DNA of 64,000 nt, from the NCBI GenBank assembly GCA_036004665.1, contig DASYRG010000042.1:8017-72016 (forward strand), in the 5' to 3' direction. The translations under genes were made by a program, and so were the position numbers. Shown in pieces: positions 50,274 to 58,611 of this stretch. The DNA is from JACQGZ01 sp036004665 (GTDB taxonomy: Bacteria; Sysuimicrobiota; Sysuimicrobiia; Sysuimicrobiales; Humicultoraceae). The notes beneath the pieces are model-generated. The model did not search any database, had not been told where the DNA came from, and was given only the letters and a program-made list of their open reading frames with translations. The first letter of the stretch is position 1, and each line of letters begins with the position of its first letter.

Positions 50274-50538
50274 ACCGAGCCAGGGTTACGCGCAAAACCT
50301 GCAGCCCACTACGATATGAGGGTGGTACTTCTTGGGAGTGCCTCTATATTCCCTAATATGCCCTAGTGATCCCTCGTAGGAAATCCATCTGATCTTATGT
50401 GACCTCAACTCGGTCCGGACCGAGTTCCAGGGAAGTTCCATGGAACCTCGGATGACAATGTATGCGGCGGCGCTTCAAGGAGCAGAAGAGAGGGGGTAGC
50501 AGCAAACCGCCTGGGCGAAAAGCGGATCTCACCGCGCC
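50063..50538 (+). repeat. 39-bp direct repeat: piece of the GTPase gene duplicated at the glycosidase 3' end
   Basis: 50063-50101 (inside the TGS domain, encoding SKPPGRKADLTAP) recurs at 50500-50538 with 36 of 39 identities. All three differences fall at third codon positions of the GTPase frame and are silent. The second copy contains the stop codon of the minus-strand glycosidase gene (50529-50531). Homology ends abruptly on both sides. The pattern implies that the copy came from a related GTPase gene that was under selection rather than from local decay. Confidence 0.8.
50407..50446. promoter_or_regulatory. Two perfect palindromes in the AT-rich GTPase/glycosidase gap
   Basis: AACTCGGTCCGGACCGAGTT (50407-50426) is a perfect 20-bp dyad. 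GTTCCATGGAAC (50435-50446) is a perfect 12-bp dyad 8 bp further on. They lie in the 255-bp gap between convergent genes (50274-50528), which is otherwise low in GC and holds no gene. They could be terminator-type hairpins for the GTPase gene (no T-tract seen), operators or recombination sites. Confidence 0.5.
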
Positions 50539-52040
50539 TTCTTCTTTAGGTGCAACACAGCAGGGCCGGCCGCTTCAAACGGAGCGCTGAAGCTGATCGT
50601 GGTGGAGCTCTCGACCGTCACCGTGTCTGCCCCCACCGTCTCACGGTTGTTGACGCTGTACCACTGGGCCGTATAGGTGCCGGCAGCCAACGTTACCGTG
50701 AATGAACCGGCCATCTCGCTTGGGTCGAGGACAAGGTACTCCTTGCCGGGATTCGCCAGGGCGTACCCGGTTGAACTGAGCTCGCCGCGAGGCCCCATCT
50801 CGACGAGATTCATCCGCTCGGCGAAGCGCAGCGTGTCGCCCATCGCAGAACGAGCCGGTTCGAAGGACTCGTAGGGAGGGACCCCCAGCGACGGATCAAG
50901 CGGATGCACGACGTCGATGATCCCGAAGTCCATGAGAATCGGTTGGTGGCCGCGGAGGAAAGACTTCCATGCCCACAGCGCGTTGCCCAGACCCGGGGCG
51001 TAGTGGTCCGTGTCGCTGATTACCACCTTCCTGCCGTCGTTTGGGGGCGGGTCGTCGAACCATCGGGACGGGGGACTACCAGGAGCCATCGGATGCCGGC
51101 CGGCGGTGAAGATCTCATCGTCGTAGCCGGGCGAGATCCAGTCCGCGGGGCTGGAGAACAACGGGTCGTTCACCTTCGTCTGATCGGCGACCGGGAACTG
51201 CATCGTCATCCCAATGGGATGCCGGTCGTATCCCCTCCGCCGCTCGTATTCCTTGACGACGTTGATGACCCAGTACTGCCACTGGGTGGAGTCTCCCCAC
51301 TCGGGGGCGTCGGATAGCCCCATCGCCTTGGCGAAGTTCACGTCGACGTATCCGCCGCCCGACGATTCGTTCGCGACCTCGTAGAGAACGTTGGGCAGGT
51401 CGTGGACCGTGTCGACGACCTTCCGGACGTACTCCTCTTGGAGTGCCTGGACGTGCGGATCGAGCGGAAGGACGTGGTAATCGACGATCGAGGTGATCTT
51501 GATCTCGTTGACGTTGTTAGCGGCGTGGAACGGATGCCCCTCGAGGTTGTCGGGCGCCGGGCTAAGGTGGAGGCCCCAGCCCTCGAAGAGCATCACGGCG
51601 ACGTAGATGCCCTCGTTGCCGGCGGCGATGACGCGGTCGCAGAGCCGGTCGAAGTACGCCTGATCGAACCTGGAGAGGTCGAACTTCGGCTTCCCGTCCG
51701 TCGCCGCTCCCGGTCCGATACGCGCCCACGGCTGCGGCGTCATGCAGAGGTGGAATCCTCCGCCGGCGGCCTGAGACATGAAATGCTCCCAGCGCCAGAG
51801 CCGGATGAAGTTGTGCTTGTGGTCCTTGAGGAACCCGAGATAGGCGCGGTAGTCATTCTGCTCCGGGACGTCCGCGCACGACGCGCCGGGGCCGAGACCA
51901 TCGTGGAAGTTGTTCCAGATGTGCGAGCCCGTCAGGTAGACGGCCTTTCCGTCCGCGGCGTCGCCCGATGCGACGGTGAAGTAGCGTGGGTTGACCTTCG
52001 AGACCAGGAGAGGTCCGGCGGCGGCCTCAGGTTCGGTCAC
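50529..52040 (-). CDS. Putative glycoside hydrolase (DUF4038/DUF6298-like TIM barrel)
   Basis: 503 aa. Catalytic-barrel features: GKAVYLTGSHIWNNFHDGLG, HKHNFIRLWRWEHFMSQAAG, EGIYVAVMLFEGWGLHLSP and the acid-like VLYEVANESSGGG, then DTDHYAPGLGNALWAWKSF; a C-terminal beta-sandwich follows from about 410 (GELSSTGYALANPGKEYLVL, GTYTAQWYSVNNRE). No signal peptide is evident. Its last codons and stop lie within the duplicated GTPase fragment, so the natural C-terminus may have been altered by the recombination. GTG start at 52040. Confidence 0.82.
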   Translation of the reverse strand: MTEPEAAAGPLLVSKVNPRYFTVASGDAADGKAVYLTGSHIWNNFHDGLGPGASCADVPEQNDYRAYLGFLKDHKHNFIRLWRWEHFMSQAAGGGFHLCMTPQPWARIGPGAATDGKPKFDLSRFDQAYFDRLCDRVIAAGNEGIYVAVMLFEGWGLHLSPAPDNLEGHPFHAANNVNEIKITSIVDYHVLPLDPHVQALQEEYVRKVVDTVHDLPNVLYEVANESSGGGYVDVNFAKAMGLSDAPEWGDSTQWQYWVINVVKEYERRRGYDRHPIGMTMQFPVADQTKVNDPLFSSPADWISPGYDDEIFTAGRHPMAPGSPPSRWFDDPPPNDGRKVVISDTDHYAPGLGNALWAWKSFLRGHQPILMDFGIIDVVHPLDPSLGVPPYESFEPARSAMGDTLRFAERMNLVEMGPRGELSSTGYALANPGKEYLVLDPSEMAGSFTVTLAAGTYTAQWYSVNNRETVGADTVTVESSTTISFSAPFEAAGPAVLHLKKKAR

Positions 52041-52058
52041 TGGCGGGACAGGGGTGTT

Positions 52059-52436
52059 CTAAGAAGCAGGTCGCTGCTCGCCGTCCCCGCGGGCCGACTG
52101 CCAGAGAAAGAGGACGACGCCCTGCGGGTCAGCAAAGGATGCCCACCAGCCCTGCCCTTCCACTTCCGCTTTCGGCTTCAGAACCTTCCCGCGGGCCTGG
52201 CGGATCTCTTTGAGTTTGGCGTCGATGTCCGTGACGTCGATGTAGGCCTGCACCGCGGCTCGCTTGGGGACCGTCTTCACCTTGTACAGTCCGCCGCCCA
52301 CCCCGCCTCCGGGGGGGGAAAAGAGCGCGTACTCCTTGCCCCAATCCTCAAAAGTCCAGCCAAAGACCCTTCCATAGAAGTTCTTGGCGCGCTTGAGATC
52401 ACGAGTCGGAATCTCAATGTGCGTAAACCCAGGCAT
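52059..52436 (-). CDS. VOC-superfamily (glyoxalase-fold) protein
   Basis: 125 aa: FTHIEIPTRDLKRAKNFYGRVFGWTFEDW is the classic VOC opening (metal-type His in FTHIEI), then GGGLYKVKTVPKRAAVQAYIDV and PQGVVLFLWQ. Only one VOC module, so it probably works as a dimer. Substrate unknown. The start ATG 52436 has GGAGGGAAG upstream. It lies 18 bp ahead of the glycosidase gene. Confidence 0.9.
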   Translation of the reverse strand: MPGFTHIEIPTRDLKRAKNFYGRVFGWTFEDWGKEYALFSPPGGGVGGGLYKVKTVPKRAAVQAYIDVTDIDAKLKEIRQARGKVLKPKAEVEGQGWWASFADPQGVVLFLWQSARGDGEQRPAS

Positions 52437-52530
52437 CGTCTTCCCTCCTTAGTGATGGGAACTCGGGGCAGGGCACTTGTTCGCGCCGGGCCGGCGCGTT
52501 CCTCCGGCGCGGCGAGATTTCGGGCCTGGA

Positions 52531-54270
52531 TCAGGAACGCAGATCCTCTCCGGGAAGAAGGACGCGTTGCCTCTTGACGTCCCAAAGGCCCCGGGAGGTC
52601 AGGCGCAGGTCTGGCAGCGCGTCGAACGAGAGGAAGAGCAGGGTGTAGAGGAGGTCGCCGTGCGGGTAGCCGCGCTCGCGCAGGAGGGCGGTGAGGGTTC
52701 GCACCGCGGAGACGACCGTGGGAAAGGACTCCTGGGACATCGTCCCCGCCAGTGGTAGCGCGAAGTCGTAGACCAGCCTCTTGTCCTCGACCAGTGCGAC
52801 GCCCCCGCCCATCTCGAGGACCCGTCGCGCCGCGCGGGCCATCGCCTGGGGGGCGGCGCCGATTACGGTCACCGCTCGCACGACCGAGAAGGTGGACGCC
52901 AATCCGTCCAGCCGCTCGGCGAACCCGCTGAGCAGACCGCGGGAGATCCATCTGCCCTCCGCATCGAGCAGGGCGATCTGCTGGATGCCGGGCGGCAGGC
53001 TTCCGCCGCTGGATCGGACCTCACGGCGGCGGGTAATGACCTCGTTCTCGAGGTGCATCGCCGGCACCGACTCCCCTTCCGGAGGGCGAAAGAGTTCGGG
53101 CCGCGGCTGCCACGACGGCGCGTAAGCCGGGGGAAGATACCTCGCCCAGTCCAGGTGCGGGAGAGGGGCGGTGAGGCTGCCGGCCTCGGCGGCGAGGCGT
53201 CCTCCGGCGAAGACGATCTCGGGCCGGGGATGGCGCAGGTCGCTGATCACATTGATGTCGGCGAGCCGGCCCGGGGCGATGCCGCCGATCTCCTCATCCA
53301 GACCGTAGTAGGTGGCAGGATTGATCGTCGCCATCTGGTAGGCGGCCATGGGTGGAACGCCCGCCTCGATGGCGACGGCGATGAGGCGGTCGACGTATCC
53401 CTCCTCGTCGATGAAGACAGGGTTGGGTCCGTCGGGGGTGAGCATCAGGCGCCCCGAGAAGGCGCGCTCCCCGGTGGCGATCGAAGCCAGGCGAGGCAGG
53501 TCCCGCCGGATCGAGGAGTGGCGGAGCATCACGTAGAGGCCGGCGCGCAAACGGGCGAGCGCCTCGTCCGCGGTAATCGCTTCATGGTCGCTGCTGATGC
53601 CCGCCGCCGTCAGCGTCTGCAGCCGCTCCGCGCTTACGCCGGGGGCGTGCCCCTCGACACGCCGCCCCTCCGCGAGGCCCGCCGCGACAGCCGCCGTCGC
53701 GGCCGCCTCACCCGCGTAGAGCGCCGGCCAGCGCGTCATTTCGCCCACCGCGCGGACGCTCTCCAACCGCAGGAGCCCGCTCAGGCGGTCGGGAGCAAAC
53801 AGTTCCTGCTCGCGATCCTCATGCCCCTGTCCGTGTAGCCGGAGGAACCAGTAGTAGTGCAACGGGAGGGCGGACAGCACGGTGAGGAACTCGGGAAGAC
53901 GATCCGCCCGCGCGTGCAAGAGCAGATGCAGCGTGTCCAGGACGATCGCCGTGGTGCCGAGAGCGAGCACCGCCTCGGCCAGGGCGACCGGATTGGAGAA
54001 GCCGGCGGGATGCGCGTGCGGATCGATGTAGCCGGGCACGAGGATGCGGCCTTCCAGCGGAATCACGGATGTCTCCGCCCCGGCGGCCGCCCGGCGCGCC
54101 CCCACGTAGGCGATCCGGCCTCGGGCGACGGCGACGTTGGCGTCCAGCAGCTCGCCGGAATAGACGTTCAGCACGCGCCCCCCTTCCAGCGTGAGATCGG
54201 CGGGGGCGTCTCCCCGCGCCACCGCTGCCAGCGCGCGAAGGTCCTCGGCTGTGCGGGTGGTGCGGCGCAT
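52531..54270 (-). CDS. ade: Adenine deaminase family amidohydrolase
   Basis: 579 aa. Features: LTLEGGRVLNVYSGELLDA, metal-binding RILVPGYIDPHAHPAG, GHAPGVSAERLQ, SSDHEAITADEALARLRAG, LTPDGPNPVF and PPMAAYQMATINPATYYGLD, then a C-terminal domain with MHLENEVITRRREVRSSGG and RGYPHGDLLYTLLFLSFDALP. This matches the Ade family, which converts adenine to hypoxanthine with a binuclear metal site; some relatives act on other aminated purine-like compounds. The usual PGFIDGHVHIESS segment is PGYIDPHAHPAG here, so the exact substrate is less sure. Confidence 0.88.
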   Translation of the reverse strand: MRRTTRTAEDLRALAAVARGDAPADLTLEGGRVLNVYSGELLDANVAVARGRIAYVGARRAAAGAETSVIPLEGRILVPGYIDPHAHPAGFSNPVALAEAVLALGTTAIVLDTLHLLLHARADRLPEFLTVLSALPLHYYWFLRLHGQGHEDREQELFAPDRLSGLLRLESVRAVGEMTRWPALYAGEAAATAAVAAGLAEGRRVEGHAPGVSAERLQTLTAAGISSDHEAITADEALARLRAGLYVMLRHSSIRRDLPRLASIATGERAFSGRLMLTPDGPNPVFIDEEGYVDRLIAVAIEAGVPPMAAYQMATINPATYYGLDEEIGGIAPGRLADINVISDLRHPRPEIVFAGGRLAAEAGSLTAPLPHLDWARYLPPAYAPSWQPRPELFRPPEGESVPAMHLENEVITRRREVRSSGGSLPPGIQQIALLDAEGRWISRGLLSGFAERLDGLASTFSVVRAVTVIGAAPQAMARAARRVLEMGGGVALVEDKRLVYDFALPLAGTMSQESFPTVVSAVRTLTALLRERGYPHGDLLYTLLFLSFDALPDLRLTSRGLWDVKRQRVLLPGEDLRS

Positions 54271-54401
54271 CAGGGCGGCAGGGCCGCGGCGTCGGAGGGT
54301 GACCGGGTCTTCCCCGTGAACCTTAGCGACGGCACAGGAGAGATAACTTCGGCGGGGTGAACCCGGTTTCCGTGGTCACCCGGGCTCAGCGGAGGTGGGG
54401 G

Positions 54402-55067
54402 ATGGAGCTGACCTATTTTGGCCATGCCAGCTTTCTGCTCACGGCCGGCGATGGGACCATGATCTTGATCGACCCATTTGACGACCAGCCAGGGTATCCG
54501 GCCCCGGACATCTCGCCGACGGCCGTCTCAGTCTCCCACGAGCACTTCGACCACAACCACGTCGCCACGGCAAAGGGAAAGCCAAAGGTGCTCCGCGGTC
54601 TCACCGACGGTGGGAAGGGATGGGCCAAGGTCGATGAGCGCCTGGGGGCGGTGCGGGTTACCACCGTGCCCACCTTCCACGACCCGACAAAGGGATCGCA
54701 GCGCGGCCGCAACAGCGTTTTCATCTATGAGGTAGACGGACTTCGCATCGTCCACGCAGGCGACCTGGGCCACACCCTCGACCCGGACCAGATCAAAGCG
54801 ATCGGCCGGCCCGACGTCCTGATGATCCCGGTGGGCGGCTTCTACACGATCGGCCCACAGGAGGCCGATGCCGTCGTCGCCGCGCTCACCCCGCGGGTCG
54901 TGATCCCGATGCACTACAAGACCGAGGTTAACGAGGGCTGGTCGATCGGCACGATCGACGAGTTCACCAAGGGCAAGCGGAGCGTTTCGCGGAAAGGGCG
55001 CAGCGTCACGATCAGCCGCGAGACACTCCCGGCGGAGTCCGAGGTGTGGGTGCTCGCTCATGCCTGA
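54402..55067 (+). CDS. Metal-dependent hydrolase, MBL fold (UlaG/YtkL type)
   Basis: 221 aa: MELTYFGHASFLLTAGDG, ILIDPFDDQPGY, VSVSHEHFDHNHVA (HxHxDH), HDPTKGSQRGRNSVFIYE, IVHAGDLGHTLDPDQ and IPMHYKTEVNEGWSI. The family is UPF0173-like; the substrate is usually unknown. GGAGGTGGGGG lies just before ATG 54402. Its stop overlaps the start of the MerB-like gene by 8 bp, so they are tightly coupled and may act on the same kind of compound. Confidence 0.9.
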   Translation: MELTYFGHASFLLTAGDGTMILIDPFDDQPGYPAPDISPTAVSVSHEHFDHNHVATAKGKPKVLRGLTDGGKGWAKVDERLGAVRVTTVPTFHDPTKGSQRGRNSVFIYEVDGLRIVHAGDLGHTLDPDQIKAIGRPDVLMIPVGGFYTIGPQEADAVVAALTPRVVIPMHYKTEVNEGWSIGTIDEFTKGKRSVSRKGRSVTISRETLPAESEVWVLAHA

Positions 55068-55749
55068 GCCAAAGGATCTCGACGTGGCCGTGAAGTTGAA
55101 GGTCTATGAGACCGTCGCGGCCACCGGCAACGCACCCAGCGCCGCGGATGTTGCCGCAGCCCTGGCCCTCTCCGTCGAGACTGTGGCTGCCGCCTTTGAC
55201 CGCCTCCACCAGAAGCGGCTGCTGGTGCCGGAGCCAGGCGATCCATCGCGGATTCGGATGGCCCCTCCGTTTTCCGCAGTGGAGACCTCCTTCCGCGTGA
55301 CCGTGAAGGGCCGCGCCCATTTCGCAAACTGCGTCTGGGACGCGTTCGGCATCCCCGCGGCCCTGCACGAGGACGCCGCAATCGAGGCCTCAGATGGGTA
55401 CACGGGGGAGCCGATCACCTTGGAAGTGAAGGACGGAAGGCCCGTTCCCCAGGCGTGCGTCATCCATTTCGCCGTGCCCGCGGCGCGGTGGTGGGAGGAT
55501 ATCATCCATACCTGAGCGACGATGCTCCTCTTCCGGTCGGAGGAGACGGTAGCGCGGTGGTGTGAAACCCACGGGGTCCCGCAACGCCCGCTCATCTCGC
55601 TCGATCAGCTGTGGCAGCTGGCGGTGACGTGGTATGGGGACCGGCTGACGGAAGAATCCCGCCGGCCGGGGGCAGACGAAATGGTGGAGATTTTCGCCGG
55701 GATCGGACTCGAAGGCCCGTTCTGGGATCCCAGGGCAGATCAGTGGTAG
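55060..55749 (+). CDS. MerB-like organometal lyase with selenocysteine (TGA) at the second catalytic position
   Basis: Read through one in-frame TGA (55513-55515), the gene gives a 229-aa protein. An N-terminal winged helix (about 10-60) is followed by the alkylmercury-lyase core: AHFANCVWDAFGIPAAL carries Cys91 and Asp94, equivalent to MerB Cys96 and Asp99. The segment WWEDIIHT-U-ATMLLFRSEETVARW places U152 on MerB Cys159, with the following residues aligning without a gap. The structural Cys117 of MerB is Asp here. Family role: protonolysis of carbon-mercury bonds by paired thiolates. As I recall, a selenocysteine MerB relative (SaoL) has been proposed in an organometal system; I cannot check that. 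It overlaps the MBL gene by 8 bp. Alternative: nonsense-broken gene. Confidence 0.82.
55525..55545 (+). promoter_or_regulatory. Candidate bacterial SECIS hairpin for the MerB-like gene
   Basis: CTCCTC (55525-55530) pairs perfectly with GAGGAG (55540-55545), plus one U-G pair, leaving loop TCCGGTC. The stem starts 10 nt after the TGA and the loop contains GGUC about 20 nt after it. GGUC is also the loop core of the E. coli fdhF SECIS. Position, stem length and loop all suit SelB binding. Confidence 0.65.
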
Positions 55750-55808
55750 CGACGCCCGGCCCGTGAGCGTGAGGTCCTGGCGCGTGATGAGAGAGATGGA
55801 GGTGCACG

Positions 55809-56159
55809 ATGGGCGAGAAGATTGTGACCAGACACCCCGATCCCGCAAAGCGTGGCAGGAACATCGACCGGAGAAACTACGAGGCGGTGCGCACCGCGGT
55901 GCTCGCGACGCTCCGGCAGCGCGGTGAGATGACCTTCGAGGCGCTGCGGGATGAAGTCGAGCGCCGCTTGCGCGGCCGGTTTCAGGGCTCGGTGAGCTGG
56001 TACTACACGACCGTCAAGCTCGACCTGGAGGCGCGCAAGCTCCTGGAGCGCGTGCCGCGCTCCCGCCCGCAGCGCGTACGCCTGAGAGGGAGCCAGACCG
56101 CATCCGCCGGCACCGGCCGTCCCACCGCTCAGCGCCGGGTGTCGAGCCGCCGCAGGTAG
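55809..56159 (+). CDS. Winged-helix DNA-binding-like protein
   Basis: 116 aa. The core (RRNYEAVRTAVLATLRQRGEMTFEALRDEVERRL, here YEAVRTAVLATLRQ and GEMTFEALRDEVERRL) and VSWYYTTVKLDLEARKLLER read as a winged helix; the tail is Arg/Ser-rich. The opening HPDPAKRG is shared by small uncharacterised wHTH proteins. It follows the MerB-like gene by 60 bp with a good GGAGG before ATG 55809, so it may belong to that operon and regulate it. The last 31 bp overlap the convergent pepA gene. Confidence 0.75.
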   Translation: MGEKIVTRHPDPAKRGRNIDRRNYEAVRTAVLATLRQRGEMTFEALRDEVERRLRGRFQGSVSWYYTTVKLDLEARKLLERVPRSRPQRVRLRGSQTASAGTGRPTAQRRVSSRRR

Positions 56160-57628
56160 GTCAGCAGGAGGCGCACGCCGAAGCCGGTCGCGCTGCCGAC
56201 CGACCGGTAGGGACCGCTGCCTTCGTCGCGCTCCAGGAAGGCGACGGGCGCGATGTCCAGATGCACCCAGGGCTTGCCGCCAGTGAACTCGCGCAGGAAC
56301 GCTCCGCCTTTCTCTGGGGAGCCCCACCGCCCGGCGGAGTTGCGCAGGTCTGCGACCTTGCTCTTGACTGCCTCCCGGAACTCGTCGTACAGGGGAAGCT
56401 GCCAGAGCCGCTCACCGGCCTCTTCGCCGGCGTCGCGCAGGGCGTCGATAATCTTCTGGTCGGTGCCCATGACGGCCGCTGCGAACGGGCCAAGCGCGAT
56501 CTCGGCGCCGCCGGTGAGCGTGGCGATGTCGATGATTTCGTTCACCCGCTGCCCCGCCGCGTAGGCGATGGCGTCGGCGAGGGCGAGGCGGCCTTCGGCG
56601 TCCGTGTTGGTGATCTCGATCGTCTTGCCGTTCATCGCCTTGATGATGTCGCCGGGCTTCATGGCGTTGGGGCCGGGCATGTTCTCCACGGCGGCCATGA
56701 TCCCTACGACGCGCAGGTGTTTGACGAGCTGGGGCACTACGGACATGGTGGCCATCACCGCCGCGGCGCCCGCCATGTCGGTTTTCATGTTGACCATCTG
56801 GTCGGCGGTCTTGATGTCCAACCCGCCGCTGTCGAAGGTGAGCCCCTTGCCGACCAGGGCGATGCTTCGCCGCTGGTGGGCAGGGGCGTAGTCCATGACG
56901 ATCAGCCGCGCCTCTTCGGTGCTTCCGCGGCCGACGCCCAGGAGGGCGTTCATCCCCAGACGGGTCAGGCCGCCGGCCCCCAGTGAGGTGACGCGCAGGC
57001 CCGGCTGTTTGCCGAGTTCGGCCGCGCGCTCGGTCATTCGCGTGGGCGTCATCACGTTGGGCGGTTCGTTGACCATATCGCGCGCCAGCGCGGTGGCCTC
57101 GCCGAAGGCCCTCCCATCGGCCAGGCCCCGCTCGACGACCTTCGCCTGCGTCCGGTCCGCGGCCAGAAGAGTGACCTTGGCGACCGGCCGCGCCTGCTCG
57201 CTGCGGTATCGCTCGAAGCGGTAGGCGCCCAGGATGATCCCTTCGACCCGAGCCTGAGTGTAGAGGCGCAGGCGGGCGTCCCGTTCCCGCAGGGGGGCGA
57301 AGGCGACGTGTTGGAGCCGCAACTCAGCGGCGCGGCGCATCGCAGCGGCGGCCGCGGTGCGAAACGCCTCCGGACCGATCTCTCTCTGCGCCCCCAGACC
57401 GACCGCGATGATCCGGCGGGGCGCGGTGCGCCCGGTGTGGATGACCGCGGTCTGGCCGCGGCGGCCGGTGAACCCCTCCTCCTGCAGGGACAGCGAGAGA
57501 CGCCGCCCGATGGCGCGGTCGAGGGACGCGAGCTGCCCCTCGAGCTTGCCGGGCGGCTCGAAGAATGCGACCGCCAGAGCGTCGCAGGGATAACTGGTCA
57601 GTGGTTTGGCCACCACCTGGAAGTCCAT
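56129..57628 (-). CDS. pepA: Leucyl aminopeptidase
   Basis: 499 aa M17 peptidase: N-terminal macro-like domain (about 1-170) and catalytic domain with VGKGLTFDSGGLDIKTADQM (Lys/Asp metal ligands), MKTDMAGAAAVMATM, the signature ITNTDAEGRLALADAIAYA and IATLTGGAEIALGP. It hydrolyses N-terminal residues in a hexamer with two metals. ATG 57628 shares one base with the stop of the upstream gene (TGATG). Confidence 0.96.
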   Translation of the reverse strand: MDFQVVAKPLTSYPCDALAVAFFEPPGKLEGQLASLDRAIGRRLSLSLQEEGFTGRRGQTAVIHTGRTAPRRIIAVGLGAQREIGPEAFRTAAAAAMRRAAELRLQHVAFAPLRERDARLRLYTQARVEGIILGAYRFERYRSEQARPVAKVTLLAADRTQAKVVERGLADGRAFGEATALARDMVNEPPNVMTPTRMTERAAELGKQPGLRVTSLGAGGLTRLGMNALLGVGRGSTEEARLIVMDYAPAHQRRSIALVGKGLTFDSGGLDIKTADQMVNMKTDMAGAAAVMATMSVVPQLVKHLRVVGIMAAVENMPGPNAMKPGDIIKAMNGKTIEITNTDAEGRLALADAIAYAAGQRVNEIIDIATLTGGAEIALGPFAAAVMGTDQKIIDALRDAGEEAGERLWQLPLYDEFREAVKSKVADLRNSAGRWGSPEKGGAFLREFTGGKPWVHLDIAPVAFLERDEGSGPYRSVGSATGFGVRLLLTYLRRLDTRR

Positions 57629-58587
57629 CAGCGCGCGATCTCCTCTCCCCTGCCGGTTTCCCGGGCCCGGGTGTAGATCAGGGACATCGTCGCCACGTCT
57701 TCGAGCGCGATGCCCTGTGATTCAAAGAGCGTGATTTCTTCGTCCGCCTGTCGGCCGGGGGCGGTGCCGGCCACGATGGCGCCAAGTTCCTCGACCTGCT
57801 CCCAGGACAGCCGGCCGGCCCGGATCGGCGCCAGCAGGTCGCCGGCTTCGGCCATAGCCTGATCGCGAGCGTCGACGACGACGCGCGCGGCACGGCCCAC
57901 CGCTTCCTCGTCAAGCTCTCGCCGTCCCGACGCGTTCGAGCCGGCGGCGTTGATGTGCATGCCCGGGCGGAGCCAGGCGCCGCGCAGCACCGGGTCGCGC
58001 GCCGAGGTGATCGTGACGATGACGTCGACGCCGTCGACCGCCTCCTCCGGTGAGTCCGCCGCGATGACCTCGGCGCCGAGCTCCTGCACCATCTCATCGG
58101 CGAAGGTCTCCCGCCGCGCCGGCGTGCGGCTGTAGGCTTTCACCAGCGCCACGGGCCGCACACGCGCGATCGCCTGGAGCTGGGTGCGCGCCTGACCCCC
58201 GGTGCCTAGAATCCCCACGGTCCCGGCGTCGGCCTTCGCCAGGTACCGCGTCGCCACCCCGCTGGCCGCACCGGTGCGCAGCCGGCCGAGCCCCTCGGCT
58301 TCCATCATTGCCAGCAGCTCCCCCGATTCCGCGCTGTAGAGGAGAGAGACAAAGCGCCGCCCGTCGCGGGTGACGGCATAGCTCTTGAGGCCGAAGACGC
58401 CCCAGGAGGGCAGTCCCGCCGCCATGACGTGCAGGGTGCCTCCCTCGACGGCGACGCGCTGGCGGGGGCGGTTGACGGCTCGACCGGCGCCATGTTCACG
58501 AAAGCCTCGCTCTACGACGTCGATGACGTCGTCCATCCCTACGAGCGCGGCCACGTCCGCTTCGCGCAGAAAGAGTGCCACAGCCAC
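57628..58587 (-). CDS. Ornithine cyclodeaminase/mu-crystallin family protein
   Basis: 319 aa: LREADVAALVGMDDVIDVVE N-terminus, LKSYAVTRDG, Rossmann NAD site VGILGTGGQARTQLQAI, VDVIVTITSARDPVLRG, HINAAGSNASGRRELDEE and the closing FESQGIALEDVATM. Family members reduce imino acids or act as alanine dehydrogenase or ornithine cyclodeaminase. Its coupling to pepA suggests amino-acid turnover, but the substrate is unknown. Confidence 0.92.
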   Translation of the reverse strand: MAVALFLREADVAALVGMDDVIDVVERGFREHGAGRAVNRPRQRVAVEGGTLHVMAAGLPSWGVFGLKSYAVTRDGRRFVSLLYSAESGELLAMMEAEGLGRLRTGAASGVATRYLAKADAGTVGILGTGGQARTQLQAIARVRPVALVKAYSRTPARRETFADEMVQELGAEVIAADSPEEAVDGVDVIVTITSARDPVLRGAWLRPGMHINAAGSNASGRRELDEEAVGRAARVVVDARDQAMAEAGDLLAPIRAGRLSWEQVEELGAIVAGTAPGRQADEEITLFESQGIALEDVATMSLIYTRARETGRGEEIAR

Positions 58588-58611
58588 TCTGCATCATAGC
58601 CGCCGAAGCGG

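Noticed and set aside
55060..55749. Two independent genes (55060-55515 and 55522-55749)
   Set aside because: They are in the same frame, separated only by TGA, and together span one complete MerB-like domain.
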